A DNA stretch of 64,000 nucleotides from Sclerotiophoma versabilis (Eukaryota; Ascomycota; Dothideomycetes; Pleosporales; Didymellaceae): positions 1,116,001-1,180,000 of the forward strand of contig JAAROD010000054.1 in NCBI GenBank assembly GCA_012274445.1, given 5' to 3'. Positions within the stretch are counted from its first letter, which is position 1. Each line of letters begins with the position of its first letter. A program made the position numbers and the translations under genes. A model generated the notes under the pieces. The model worked only from the letters and a program-made list of their open reading frames with translations. It made no database searches and was not told the DNA's origin. Of this stretch, positions 43,237 to 54,429 are shown one piece after another.

Positions 43237-43998
43237 ATGAAGTTCAATCTGGCAGCTGTTTTCTTCGTTCATTACGCGTACGCGCACAGTTGGGTGGAAA
43301 GAATCTACACGCTGGTGGATGATATGGTCATTGGTAACCCAGGGTTCCCACGAGGCAATGGTACGTACGACCCCGTGTTCAGCCACGAAGCTAAATTCAT
43401 AGTTCTTCGCACGGCTGCTTTTAAGGATGCCGACATGGTTTATCGGTTGCCTCCTTCAGAACGTATACCAAACGCTATCCTCCCTAGCGATCTTGCATGC
43501 AAAGAGACGCAGAGAACTTCTAATCAAACTTTTGGCAGTCCAGAACTTACCGTTAGGCCTCGTAGTAAATTGCTACTTATGTATCAGGAGAATGGGCATG
43601 TCACACGTATACAAGAAAACGATGCTCATCCTGGGTCTGGTCTTGTCAGCGTCTTTGGTAGGGTAAATTCATCCCCTACTGATACCCTACAGGGATTGTT
43701 CGACACAGCGGACGATGGCTCAAGCGTACGCCTCCTTGCAAAAAGGAGCTTTGACGATGGAATGTGCTATGAGAGCAATGATACACCAATCGCAAAAGAG
43801 CGTAAATTAGCCGCGACGCACCGTCCGCATCTGGAAGTCGAAGGACCTAACGTATGGTGCGGATTGGAAGTTGCCCTTCCGAGCGACACCGACACAAGTG
43901 ATACATATACCTTGTATTGGGTGTGGGAGTTCAATGGCTCCGGTTTTGTAGAAAAGTACACAACCTGCATTGACGTCACAGTACTTCATAACGGATGA
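43237..43998 (+). CDS. Secreted DUF7492-like protein with predicted N-terminal histidine
   Basis: The ATG at 43237 gives 253 residues with a signal peptide MKFNLAAVFFVHYAYA ending in an AYA cleavage motif, so the mature protein would start HSWVERI. The following blocks match the fungal DUF7492 pattern as I know it: GNPGFPRGN, YRLPPSERIPNAILPSDLACKE, Q(T)FGSPELTVRPRSKLLLMYQENGHVT, and WCGLEVALPSDT. A mature N-terminal His plus a second conserved His (NGHVT) resembles the histidine brace of lytic polysaccharide monooxygenases and copper-binding relatives; this is an inference, not a demonstrated activity. There is no C-terminal membrane segment. An upstream in-frame start at 43207 would hide the signal peptide and is unlikely. 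Confidence 0.75.
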   Translation: MKFNLAAVFFVHYAYAHSWVERIYTLVDDMVIGNPGFPRGNGTYDPVFSHEAKFIVLRTAAFKDADMVYRLPPSERIPNAILPSDLACKETQRTSNQTFGSPELTVRPRSKLLLMYQENGHVTRIQENDAHPGSGLVSVFGRVNSSPTDTLQGLFDTADDGSSVRLLAKRSFDDGMCYESNDTPIAKERKLAATHRPHLEVEGPNVWCGLEVALPSDTDTSDTYTLYWVWEFNGSGFVEKYTTCIDVTVLHNG

Positions 43999-44819
43999 GG
44001 GTGGACTAAGTGGTAGTGAGGCATCATATTCAGAGTCTAGATAGCAGATGGAGCACTCGTTAGAGATAAGGTGGCTTGACGTGTACTCTGAGTACCGTAC
44101 TTATAAGGCTTCGAGTAATCTACCCTGCTGTGCTATGCCAATACTAAAATTAAGGAAAACGAACAAACACCATTAGCGCTGCATGTAACAAGAACTTTCA
44201 TCTCCAATTCATGATAGTATCCTCTGCGCATTATGCCCAATTGCCGACATCTCGAGCTTCTCATCTATTTCTATAGGAGAGATCAGTGCTCTAGCATGAC
44301 ACACATTCTTTGAGAAGCGATAATTACTCACCATTACACATTGATGAGAATGTAACACCACATGATATTAGATGCTCAAACCATCTGGGCGTTGTATGGA
44401 GAAATTTGAGGAGCATATCCAGCTCGGAAAAGTCTGCCACAAGGTCTAGACTCTCGACTGATACAAGCTCGCGGATTCGTCGCCTGATGTAACCTGCCCG
44501 GACTACCTCAGCCTGAGCACACAGAGTGCAGTGGCAGGGGCTAGAAAGTTTCATTCTCATGAGGATAGTCGGTAGAATATGACTAGAGAACGAAGCTGCT
44601 GAGTGAAATCTCAATGGGAGATATTTGCACAAGGGGTAAGAGGCTAGGGTACTTGTAAGGCTCTATTACCAAAGGAATATCTGGTATGGTACCATGTTTC
44701 AAGTCGAATCAAGAATGTGGTGTAACTTTCCTCTTTGATACGTCAAAATCGAAAAGTGAAATTTGAAAAATACTGCTAACAAACTCGAAGTCTCTCACTT
44801 CCAGATAAGATATTGATAA
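43999..44819. other. Intergenic region
   Basis: About 820 bp between convergent genes. A 102-codon minus frame (44324-44632) has no motif. AT-rich; no gene supported. Confidence 0.4.
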
Positions 44820-46025
44820 CTATGTACACATCTGGAGGATCCATTGAAGCAGAGTCCCGAGGGGCAAAGAAAGCTCAAACGAGATCTCCGCATAACGCAT
44901 CTTGTCTTGATGCATTGCCCAGAAATAGATAGCGATGGCTCTATCACGGCGTGAGTAGATCTCATCAATTAGATGAGCCTCACGAGCCTCTCTTCGACCA
45001 ACATAATGATAGAGTGACTCATGAAACTCGTGCACGCCCACCCAGTAGCGCTTTCCACGTGTTCTGAGGATGGAACAAGCGTGGTTCGGCAGCTTTTCTT
45101 GCTCCATAAGCAGGTGATCATAACGAAGCCTTATTTCATCCGCAACCGATGCTCGGATCTTTGTGCTGAGTGTCGTCGTGATACTGTTTTTGATGATTTC
45201 ACCAAACATTGCAGCTCTGTGCTGACGCAACTGCTGGAGGGGGTCATTACTGCCCGGTGCTGTTGCCTCAACGCTCAGTATTGAGACATCTGGCCCAGAG
45301 GCCGGTACGGCAGGAACGCTATGTTGCATAGCTGATATATATCCAGCTATCACGCCATTGGAATCTTGAACCACATGAGATGCTACGATTGGCATGATAT
45401 GTTTCTTAGGAGCCGGGGAGAGGTCAGGGTTTGCTGTGTGATCGGTTGATTCGCTGTTAACCGGGACGCCAGCTGTGCGACACAACTTACGGTATGAAGG
45501 CAGAGAAGTGCGTAAGCGCTCATTTGACTCTGGAACACAGGTGCTATTGCATACATCCGTGCTGGCAACGGCATCGTTGCGATTGACAGGTCTGACAGAT
45601 GTGATAGTACACTCGTCTTCATTATTATCCGATAATCCACCATCGTTTGCTGCCTGCTGAAGACTCGGTGGAGCACCCATTAGATGAGCCATGGCTAATG
45701 CAGAGGGCTTAAAGAGCGTTTTATGATCTTTAGAGATAGGGCTAGAGCTACTAGGCAATAGCGGCGACCTTTGTGACTTCCGTGGATTAGATTTTGTCGG
45801 ACGATCAATTTTTCGTGAGCGGAGGATAATACTTGGAGTGGGGTCTTCTGCAGGCCGACTTGATGTAGGGGATGTGTCGTTCAAATCTGTGGCGGAATTC
45901 GAGCGCTGAGTGGGTACAATGTTGTCTGCCCTTTCGAATGGATCAACATTTAATGGGCTGCGAGGTGGAGCTGATTGTGTTCGAAGCGTAGGACTGGTTG
46001 AATGTTGTTGTGCTTTAGAATCCAT
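44820..46025 (-). CDS. Hypothetical cargo protein, 401 residues, member of a duplicated family
   Basis: A single-exon frame from an ATG at 46025 to a TAG at 44820-44822. The first about 230 residues are Ser/Thr/Pro-rich and probably disordered (AQQHSTSPTLRTQSAPP, KIDRPTKSNPRKSQRSP). The C-terminal 150 residues look folded and helical with many charged and aromatic residues (GKRYWVGVHEFHESLYHYVG, EIYSRRDRAIAIYFWAMHQDK). I recognise no family. A truncated second copy of its 5' end and upstream region lies at 32617-32905, showing that this gene or the element carrying it has been duplicated within the region. Confidence 0.6.
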   Translation of the reverse strand: MDSKAQQHSTSPTLRTQSAPPRSPLNVDPFERADNIVPTQRSNSATDLNDTSPTSSRPAEDPTPSIILRSRKIDRPTKSNPRKSQRSPLLPSSSSPISKDHKTLFKPSALAMAHLMGAPPSLQQAANDGGLSDNNEDECTITSVRPVNRNDAVASTDVCNSTCVPESNERLRTSLPSYRKLCRTAGVPVNSESTDHTANPDLSPAPKKHIMPIVASHVVQDSNGVIAGYISAMQHSVPAVPASGPDVSILSVEATAPGSNDPLQQLRQHRAAMFGEIIKNSITTTLSTKIRASVADEIRLRYDHLLMEQEKLPNHACSILRTRGKRYWVGVHEFHESLYHYVGRREAREAHLIDEIYSRRDRAIAIYFWAMHQDKMRYAEISFELSLPLGTLLQWILQMCT

Positions 46026-46797
46026 GAGTAATGTACTTAGTGGTGAAAAATAGAAAACTCACTTGTGATTGACTCCATAGTGCTGGGCCTTAATAACTGT
46101 CAACGCTGACAATATATATAAGCCAGCACAAACTAGTCTATTTATTGATGATTCTTGATCTTCGAATGTGAAAATCGAAAATCAACCGCCTCTTGGGTGA
46201 GAGGGAGCTTTGCCGCCAGGGACAGTTTGTCTGCAGGGCTGAAGCAACATGAAGGACGCCCTCTTTACGCAAAGCAAAACCCAGAATTCGCAATCAATGG
46301 GTCCATGCGGGTTGGATTTTAGCGTGGGTGGCACAGGTATACAGTCGTCTATTCGGTACGATCGCTATTGGGTTGAGGCCGCCAGTGGTGCAGGGTCAAG
46401 ATGCCCGTGCGGACTAGTTTGTTCAGGGCTGAAATAGCTACGCGGCTCAAATCGTTCTACAGAACTATCGCCAATACGGCGACGACCGGTGTGGGGCAGA
46501 GTTGCGTGTAGGGATATATCGCCCGTACGGAGATGGAGCTAGTGCGGCGTAGGCTATCGGCCCCACTCTCGGTGAAACTCATACCCCATGCTCCTAATCC
46601 TACTGCAGGGGCCACCTGCTCATGTGGCTTGACAGTCCGTATGGACAGGCATCCCGCACGGACGGAAGTTCTGCACCTGACTCAGTGTTTCTAGAATCTA
46701 CGGACTGTTATGGAATTTCACTGTCTTACAAATCTAGATGGGTGTGCTGCCTGAGAAAATATGATATTCAGCTAACTACGCTGTTCTTCTGCACATG
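46026..46797. other. Intergenic region with duplicated upstream segment
   Basis: 46026-46224 is the upstream part of the sequence duplicated at 32.6-32.9 kb. The rest, to the ferric reductase stop, is GC-richer with short inverted ACAGTCCGTA motifs around 46632 and 46699. No gene. Confidence 0.45.
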
Positions 46798-48639
46798 CTA
46801 GAGATCATCCATCTCTCGATCGACGCCCTGTTTGCGTGCCGCACTGTCTGGGCCATGGCCCGTTGTCTCCATCCTATGAGAAAGCGTTGGTCTCGTTCCT
46901 GAACCTAGGATATATTCCCCCACTTTATAGCGTGCCCATGTGGTGCGGCTCATTGATGTCTCTTCCGGGCGGAAGCTAGAGTACTGTAGGTCCACACTTC
47001 CCAAAGGTACAGACTCAACATCTACTGTCCTACCGAGACGAGCCCGATCGGGCCATGGAGAGTTGCGGACAGCCGAACCTAAACTCGTTTCGAAGTGAGG
47101 AGTTCCACAGGCTATAAGGGGCATCAGTGATGATCTTGAATTTCAGGATCACAACGATACAACTTACAAACTATAAGCATGTTCCCCGCTTCCATGGCGT
47201 GCTCTCCCCACACTTGATGGCTCATATTCATCACCGTATTGAACCTGGCCTTTGACATGGTAACGTTGTAAACAGCTGTACCGGATTTACTTGGCACAAA
47301 GAGTGTTCTGATGAACGTGCGCCGTTCATTCAGTTTGTCCAAGCGATCGAGATACTCTTGTGCCCATGTTTCTTGATCTACGGTTTGTCAGTGTACTTAA
47401 AGTATCGTCGCTTCTCAGCTACACACCGAGAGTCTCAACAAACCAAACTAATGAGATGCGTCGTACACAGGTAGTCTTGGTCGCATCAGCTTTGAGCAAT
47501 GCTCGAATCGATAAGAGATGTGCAGCGATTCCGATACCATTGGCCACAAAGAGTACTTTCTCATAACCACCGAAGTTTTGAGCATGTCCATATGGGCCAT
47601 CTACCAAAATTCGAGACCCGAGTCGTGGTAGGTTGAAAAGGTCGTTACTGAGCCCAGTATCTCGTTGAATCAGGAAGGTACACTCAGGGCCCTCTTTCCA
47701 GGCAACTGTGTAAGGATGCGCTTGGAAGAGGCTGAAAGGATGTCCGGGCATATGTGGGAAGGTGAGATACACATAGTGCCCTGGCTGGATCCGGCGAGAT
47801 AATTTAGTGGAGACGGTGAGCTTCATGACCTGAGTCCCCGGGTCCTCAAATTTGTACGGAACTTTTGTGATCAATGATCGTCTTGATCCGGTATTCCAAT
47901 AGAAGAAGTAGCATAGCCACATAACTTGCTGTAAAAGCCAGAGTCCCGAAGCAGACAAGAGATAGGCCACAGCTCTTCTATCTTTAATGGGTATGTGGTA
48001 CCAAAGAAGGCCTACGATGAGTAAAGCGAGCGACATATGAGTCTTGAGAAACAACTCGTATAAATGCCGGCGAGCATGTACCACGGAGAGCCCAATCATG
48101 ACTCCTGCTGTGCTTAAAAGCTTAGTGAATTAGTGAATGCTTGCTATTACTGAGGCGGAAACCCCTACAATGATTTGAATTACAGTTGCTGGTTTGACCA
48201 ACAATCCCAAGAACCCGTGAATTGCACCTTCGAGAAGACATACTCGCCCTATCCAACGATGGGCTAGTGACTGATTCCACGGCCGCATGCGTGTCAACGT
48301 GTCGGTAAGGAAACTCAGACGGCCGCCTAGAAGCAAAGGGATGAAATTGATCAGAAAAAGCGTTCCACAGCGTTTTGCTAACGTATCGCGATCAGTAATT
48401 CCCACTGCACACAAGGTAATATTCGCTCCTATGTAAACTCCAATGTAGCATAGAGAGAGAAAGTTGATGTTGTCTGTACTTTTGCGGCGACGGTATACCA
48501 AGGTGAAGATGAACAGCTTTCGAAGCCATGACTGCGCTGATCGATGAGCAGAGGATCCTACAAATTGGTAGATATTCCAAAGGACCAGGCCTGCAATGAG
48601 GGAGGCTGCAGTCACGAGATATATCGTGGTGATTTCCAT
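46798..48639 (-). CDS. Ferric reductase-like transmembrane oxidoreductase (FRE)
   Basis: Four exons (48639-48169, 48120-47427, 47377-47168, 47111-46798) in consistent phase give 562 residues. The N-terminal half has multiple membrane spans. It carries the paired heme histidines of the ferric reductase domain, H127/H141 (AHRWIGRVCLLEGAIHG) and H185/H199 (KTHMSLALL...WYH), each pair 14 apart. The FAD-binding part has IQPGHYVYLTFP and HPFSLFQAHP. The NAD(P)-binding part has GPYG, VLFVANGIGIAAHL and the C-terminal VSCG. Such enzymes move electrons from cytosolic NADPH across the membrane to Fe3+ or Cu2+. FREs are recurrent Starship cargo. The first intron (48168-48121) uses a CTAAG acceptor, the only phase-compatible solution I found. 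The gene is transcribed divergently from the MADS-like gene. Confidence 0.87.
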
Positions 48640-49323
48640 TTTTCGTTGTGAACGACACGCAGATCGCCAGTTGCGCGTGGTGTCATGACGGTTTATATCG
48701 GCTCATTGAAACAAAGAAAATGGTTGTGAACAACTGCGATTGCATCGAAAATCTGCCTCTCATTTTCCAGATTTCGCGAAACGTTAGCCAAAACTGCGGG
48801 TTCAGTCGAGAATTGGTCTTCAAAATATGATCCTGTACGCATTTTTCGAATTTGGGAAAGCGGTCTATAGAATTGCACACCTGGTGGCTTAGCGGATAGG
48901 GGGCCAATTGGTGGTCATCGTAATTTATGTGGTTCTGCGGCGAGGTTCGCACACCAACATGTGTTAATCTAGAATACGAGGCCGCGACAAGCAAGCCCCC
49001 GCTTAAGATCGATCTCTGATTGACCAAAGCAACTTTGGATAGATAACGTGACTTTTGTCTAAAGTAAGGACACTTCCTGCGCATACGAACAGGTGGATCA
49101 TGCAAGGCACATGACCCTTGCAATGCAAACTGACGCCATGGCTGTGCCATCATCAGCTCTTTGTCCTGTGTCGATCCTTAGTGATGATAGCCTATAAAGT
49201 GTTGAAACATACATCGGATTTGTCTTATGCTTGTGCATATTGCATTCGCTCCAGTATCACAACTTCATTCATACCCCTCTCACTTACTCACGCAAAACAT
49301 CAGGAGGCAGAAAAGCTGTCGAA
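48640..49323. promoter_or_regulatory. Divergent promoter region, ferric reductase / MADS-like gene
   Basis: 684 bp between two divergent starts. No gene with motifs inside, so it presumably serves as promoter for both. Confidence 0.4.
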
Positions 49324-50430
49324 ATGGCCCCAAGAATTTCCGAGGAAACCCCAGCAGAGAAGGGTGCCCGCGTGTTTTTTGACCGACGACGCCATGGGTT
49401 AGACAGCAAGGTCCGTTCCATGATCTTGGGTCTTTCGAACAAACACAACGTTGACATCAACGTGACCGTCATATACGAGTTCAAAGATGAGATATCCATC
49501 TTTCGCTCTCAGCCAGGCGATACTGGAAGATGGTTTCCAACAGTGAGAGACCTGGTAAGTCGGGTATCAATGCTTTAATTACTTTGACTGATGAGCTTTT
49601 GTTAGCGGGCAAGAAGTATCAACTGCACCGACATGGGTCATGTTGATGCGATGACCCGAAATCTGCTCGAATGGCATGCGCGCCAACACCAACAGGTCTC
49701 CACGGTTCTTGAAACCTCATCAACGCCTCAACGACCCACTAGGTCACAAGCTGAGAGATCTAGAGATAGTGTTGTTGTGGCCGAAGGACATCAGGCCCAG
49801 AGAGAAGGTCAGATTGATAATAGCAACGATGCTACTGCAGCAGCCAACGAGACAGAGGACGACGATCGAACGGATGTGGACTATCCCGATGACTCTGACG
49901 AGGAATCTGAAGATGACGACTACCAGCTCGTGGAGAATGCAGTCAATCTGGATACTATCAAGAAGGAACCTTCCTTTGAAGAGCTTGCAAATATCCCACG
50001 CCAATCACCGAAGCGCACACGTAGCATGATGGAAGGCGCCAACCAAGGCAACATTTCATCGTTTCCTAGCCCCTCTCCCCAGCCTGTCTATCAAGCATAT
50101 GGTCACTTTCCTAGCGGAAGCCCGCAGATGCAACTCGCAGGTCCTGCTAATGGCCTAGGAACTTTCCACCCGCAGACTGGAATTGCTCCCATGGCTATGC
50201 TGTCTCATCAACAGAACGGCATAGACCCAGACAACTGCTTTTACTCCGATATGGGATTGGGAAACTTCGACCTTGGATCTGGTTATTCTTCTGAGCGTAC
50301 TCCTCAAGTTGTGGCTTTCCGGACTCAGTCCAGACCAGATCTGCCACAGCCACCGCTTCCAAAGAAGGGGCGAACTGCAAAAGGCTCTAAGAAGGGTAGA
50401 GCGGGATTGAGGAGGACCAAGACTAGTTAA
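49324..50430 (+). CDS. Degenerate MADS-box-like protein
   Basis: Two exons (49324-49554, 49606-50430) with a 51-bp intron in phase give 351 residues. Residues 10-70 look like a divergent MADS box: KGARVFFDRRRHGLDSKV, then SNKHNVDINVTVIYEF and ISIFRSQPGDTGRWFP, resembling the RRR-GL-KKA ... DVDIAVII ... pattern of SRF/MADS proteins. The remainder is disordered with an acidic stretch (DDDRTDVDYPDDSDEESEDDD), Pro/Gln/Ser-rich segments and a basic C-terminus (KKGRTAKGSKKGRAGLRRTK) that may act as a nuclear signal. Regulator status is inferred from this weak similarity. It is divergently paired with the ferric reductase, so it may control that gene. Alternative: an unrelated fungal nuclear protein. 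Confidence 0.65.
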
Positions 50431-50904
50431 TATATCTGAGTAGTTCTGTCGCTCTCTATATTTAGTTTTTGTTTTTGGCTTTAGGCTTTAGGCGTTCGGA
50501 AAGCATGGAATACACTGGTTTAAACCTAATAAATTTCGCTACCCACTACTTTTGTGTTGTTTGAAGCGACATATTAAAGCAATAACGGCTTAGATCTGCA
50601 CATTTATCCTACACTTGAGTACTGCAAGCTGTGCTACTTCTACCTAAGGCTACCTTGTCATCGTAGGTTGCACAGCGACCTACAGGTTCATAGTAACAAC
50701 GCTTGAGATACTAGATCTGGCAGAGCTCCAGAGTTTCCGTTCATAAGAAATTATCTGTCAGATTTAGAGGTAGGTTTGACGCCATGGTTGGTACTTTGAG
50801 GACTGTCAAGGTGAAGTTTGCCGATCCACGACTTCTTAGCTGAGCATTGCCAGACACTTAGCAGAATCAATTCATTGCGACAGTCTATCGAATATTCACA
50901 TTCT
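50431..50904. other. Intergenic region between convergent genes
   Basis: About 470 bp, AT-rich, 3' flanks of the MADS-like and patatin genes. No gene. Confidence 0.4.
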
Positions 50905-53900
50905 TTAAGATATGTCAGTAGCCTTGCGTTTCTGGGGAGCACTCGGCAATGGCTTCTCTACATGCCGATTGTCAATACTCCCGAAGGGCATCTCCAGCCT
51001 CTGGGCCTTTACCAGCCGCTGAAGCTGCGTGGGCATACCACTGATTGGAACAGGCTCGCTAGTGATACCTGTTAGGCGAACACATATATCATCTGTCATA
51101 CTTCGGAGTAGCAGATCGAATGCACAACGGAACATCGGAAATCCAGAGGGCAATGTTGAAACGCAAGGAATAGCTTTGTTGTTAGCGACGAATAGGGCGT
51201 GTTTGCGTAGAAGAAAATAGTAGAACTTTTTGCGCTCGTTGAATTCCAGCGGAAGTCGGCAGTATATCGTGACGCTGATGCGGTACATGCCATCCACCGT
51301 CCTGGAGATGTCATCAACTTCGAGGTAGAAAAGCGATGCAAACATGTTGTTCTTTACTTTTAAGACTGTAGCGTTAGACTCGATGAAACTAGAGGTCATG
51401 CTTTTCAGCTGAGCAATAGCAGGAACATCGTCAAGTGCTGGCTCAGTCTTATGAAGAGGTACATTGAGCCTGGTGAATCTTGGCAGTAGCGATGCTGGAA
51501 CGCATCGGATGAATCTTTTCCACTGCTCTTCGCTATTCAGTTGATGATTGAAGCTGGAGCTCAGCCTTTTGTAGAATCGATCCAGTATTGGTGAATGAGG
51601 ATCCAACTGATTCGGATGGGCAGCGGTTGTGCCAGTTCCTAGTGAAATAAAGTGATCAAGAAGGATATTTGATGGCTCGGCTCCAACGATATGGCACTTC
51701 TCTGGCCAGATCGTTTCACACTCCCAAGCTGCTAGAAAGGCAGGGTTGTTGTGATTTAGTCCTCCGTCTTGGAACGTACCAAGCCAATCTATGTATTTCG
51801 ATTTAAAAAAGAACGGTGCTGCAGATGTACATGCCGCCCTTTGTCTTGTCAGTTTAGCGAATACATCGTGAGATGAGATACTAACGCTTCACTAACAGTC
51901 ATATCATGCTGTGGCTGTGTCGCGCGGATGTGGCGGTACGCTAATACGTGTCAGAGGTTGTCAGAAAATTTCCTTTGTGAGACTGACTGTTTGTACCCAA
52001 TCTAGGGCCATAATTGTAATTGGATATAACTCCAGTTACGTTGTCGCGTGCCGAGGTCGTAGTGACCGCAACTTTAGTATCTGACTGGATAGGGTTGAAC
52101 ATTTTCGTTGCAGAGCCTGCTTTCGACATGAAAGCCTTCTCGATAGGAGTCAGGTTGTAACGGTGGTCCTGTAGACAGACGCGAAAGAGTCTCTGAATTT
52201 GTTTAGACCAGGTTAGACTCTCGCTCTGTTCGTTCGCTTTGAATGTAACAGTGGCCAATTCTTCGAAGCGTCGGAGGCATTCTGATGGTGACCATCGCAT
52301 AAGGAACACTCCAATAGCAGCCATACCTCCTATCAATGTAATTAGGGTCGCTGAATTTGAATGGATGAGCTAGTCTTACCTGCAGATGTGCCGCATACGT
52401 AGTCAAAACAGTCGGATATAGTTCCACCCAAGCCGTTCAGCTCATCTTCAAGGTGCTTGAGAAACATTAAAGGTATCACTCCACGTATACCGCCACCGTC
52501 AAGACACAATATTCGAATGCCTGCCGTTGGCGGTTTCAGCAAGAATTTCCCGCAGTCTTTTGGCTGATCACAGCCGCATAGCACACAAGACGGGATTGCG
52601 AAGCTATGTTTCTCCGCTGAGGTAGACCTACCGAAACGCCTGACACAGACGTCACAGATAGCATGTCCACATTGGAAGACCTTCTCTGGCATGAACATGA
52701 GACACGAGAGACATGAGCGGTTACTTTTTGTCTCAGCCAGGTGAGGCCACAAGGTCTCTAGACATTGCCTGTGCTGATTAAGTGCGCTGTGTTTTGCGGG
52801 ATCGAATTCGAGATGACGGAAGTGTTCTTCTAGCCTCGCTTTGATCGAAGAGATGACTCGCGTTCGAATATCGACATCCCGCGTATACATATTGAGGGCC
52901 TGCTTGCATGGTGCAGCGAAGAACTCAGTAAAAATTTTCTCAGGAGGAAAGTCTGATTATTTTAGCAGACGCTAGGAGAGATGCTACGAATTTCTTACGA
53001 TGTGACTCGGGCGGGTAGCTCGCCATAAACAATGCCGATGCGAGTAGCGGAACTACGATACTCCACAGCCAGTTCTGACCTGGTATTAAATCGAGTAGTC
53101 CCATCAAATGGGTGGATAAATGTTCAGTTTCAAAATGTTCGGTTCGGGAGTGCTGGAGGAAGTTGAAAAGTCTGCCATCTGTTGAGAGCTTTGTGATCAT
53201 ACGATTTGAGAACTCTGTAAGATGTTTTGCCTTGAAGAGATATCGGCCTGTGCGACGACTCCAATAGACTTCCTTCTGCAAGGAAATAAGTCTTTCCCTA
53301 AGCTCCGCAGTGCGTTGTCGAGCGGGCGCTTTTGCAGTGAAGCCATGAATACTAACAGCGCGGTACCTACTCTTGAGATCTCGTAGGGCGCTAGTCGTAT
53401 CGATATAAGCCTTTGTAGCCGCTACATTATGAAGGATCTGAGTGATCAGATTTTCTGCTGCGCTGGCATTGTCGTATGTTGTTGAGCTTGCGCTGACAAC
53501 GACTAATACGTGTGGGAGCGTGCCAGCTGGGAGTGAATGTGCTGCAGGGAGCCCAACCTGTGATGCTAAGAAGCTCGCCACTCCTGGGAAGCCCCCAAAA
53601 TCATCTGCGAATACGCATAAAACACTTGAGAGGGGTGTCAGAATGTTTGCGATGACGTAGGCGGGGAAATCTTCTGATTTGTGATTGTCGGTGCAGAACC
53701 AGCCTACTTCGTGGGTAGCGTAATCAATACCCGCACATCCACGGGGTGAGACAAAAGGCTTCTGCTCTGACCTGGCCAGTTGTATCTCGCAATCTGCATA
53801 CATTTCAGGTGAATCCACCGCTTTGGATGCGCCTCGATGCAACTGAACGGTTTGGTGACGCTTATACGCTTTAGGCTTAGTCAACAATGCGGCAATATTC

Positions 53901-54076
53901 GACGATTTGACCCGATCTCCTATGAAGGTGACCAAGGAAGGCATGTCGTCTCCGTTCCCGCCTGCAACATCGCTGAATCTCGGTCTGTGATCTCGCAGTA
54001 GAACGTGGCCCTCAGTCAGATAGACGCTCATCCAGGGAAGTGGAGCCATTTTACCCTGTCTTTCTAGGGCTCGCAT
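50905..54076 (-). CDS. Patatin-like phospholipase with RING-type finger (PLP)
   Basis: Five exons (54076-52999, 52952-52380, 52329-51997, 51940-51886, 51838-50905) in phase give 990 residues with no stops. Residues 1-360 form an N-terminal region typical of large fungal patatin-like proteins (VLCVFADDFGGFPGVASFLA). At about 440-485 there is a C3HC4 RING pattern: CLSC, CGHAICDVC, CVLC. The patatin domain follows (about 504-740) with the oxyanion-hole motif DGGGIRGVIPL, the nucleophile elbow GTSAGG (restored by a 50-bp intron) and the catalytic-dyad region FQDGGLNHNNP. The last 250 residues are unassigned. The reaction would be hydrolysis of membrane lipids; the biological role in fungi is unclear. 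It is one of the recurrent Starship cargo families and is divergent from the DUF3723 gene. Confidence 0.9.
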
Positions 54077-54429
54077 GTCGTACTTGTAGGGCGGGGTAGC
54101 CTATCTATTTATCTCCGTCAGAACCGCCCAGAATTTCACACAAATTTCAAAATCGAGATTCGTAAAGTGAGGATTCTTGCATCGCAAACCATTCTCACCT
54201 AGGCCCTTTTCTAGATTCACGACCTGATTGTTCCATTCTAAATGCTCGAAAACCAACGAATTGTGACAATCCTAGACGCCTGAACCTGCGACCAGTCCAG
54301 GTTCGCTTTTCCAGGAGCTCGCACATTCTTTGTTTGCGACCCGAGAGACTTTCGTGATGCCCAGTAAGGACACACACTCGGGAAGATGCCTTCGACTGCT
54401 ATCCCGCATCCATTGTTCGTGACATCTGT
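54077..54429. promoter_or_regulatory. Divergent promoter region, patatin / DUF3723
   Basis: 353 bp between divergent starts of two Starship-typical genes; presumably shared promoter. No motif assigned. Confidence 0.4.

Noticed and set aside
44324..44632. 102-codon minus-strand frame between DUF7492 and the 401-residue gene.
   Set aside because: No motif, isolated, start context weak; retained only as intergenic.
46632..46708. Inverted ACAGTCCGTA motifs, also seen once inside the hAT element, considered as a MITE.
   Set aside because: Only 10 bp, no target duplication, and ends do not match the hAT terminal repeats.
48683..49153. 156-codon minus-strand frame in the ferric reductase/MADS-like promoter region.
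   Set aside because: No motif and it would occupy the only promoter space of two divergent genes.
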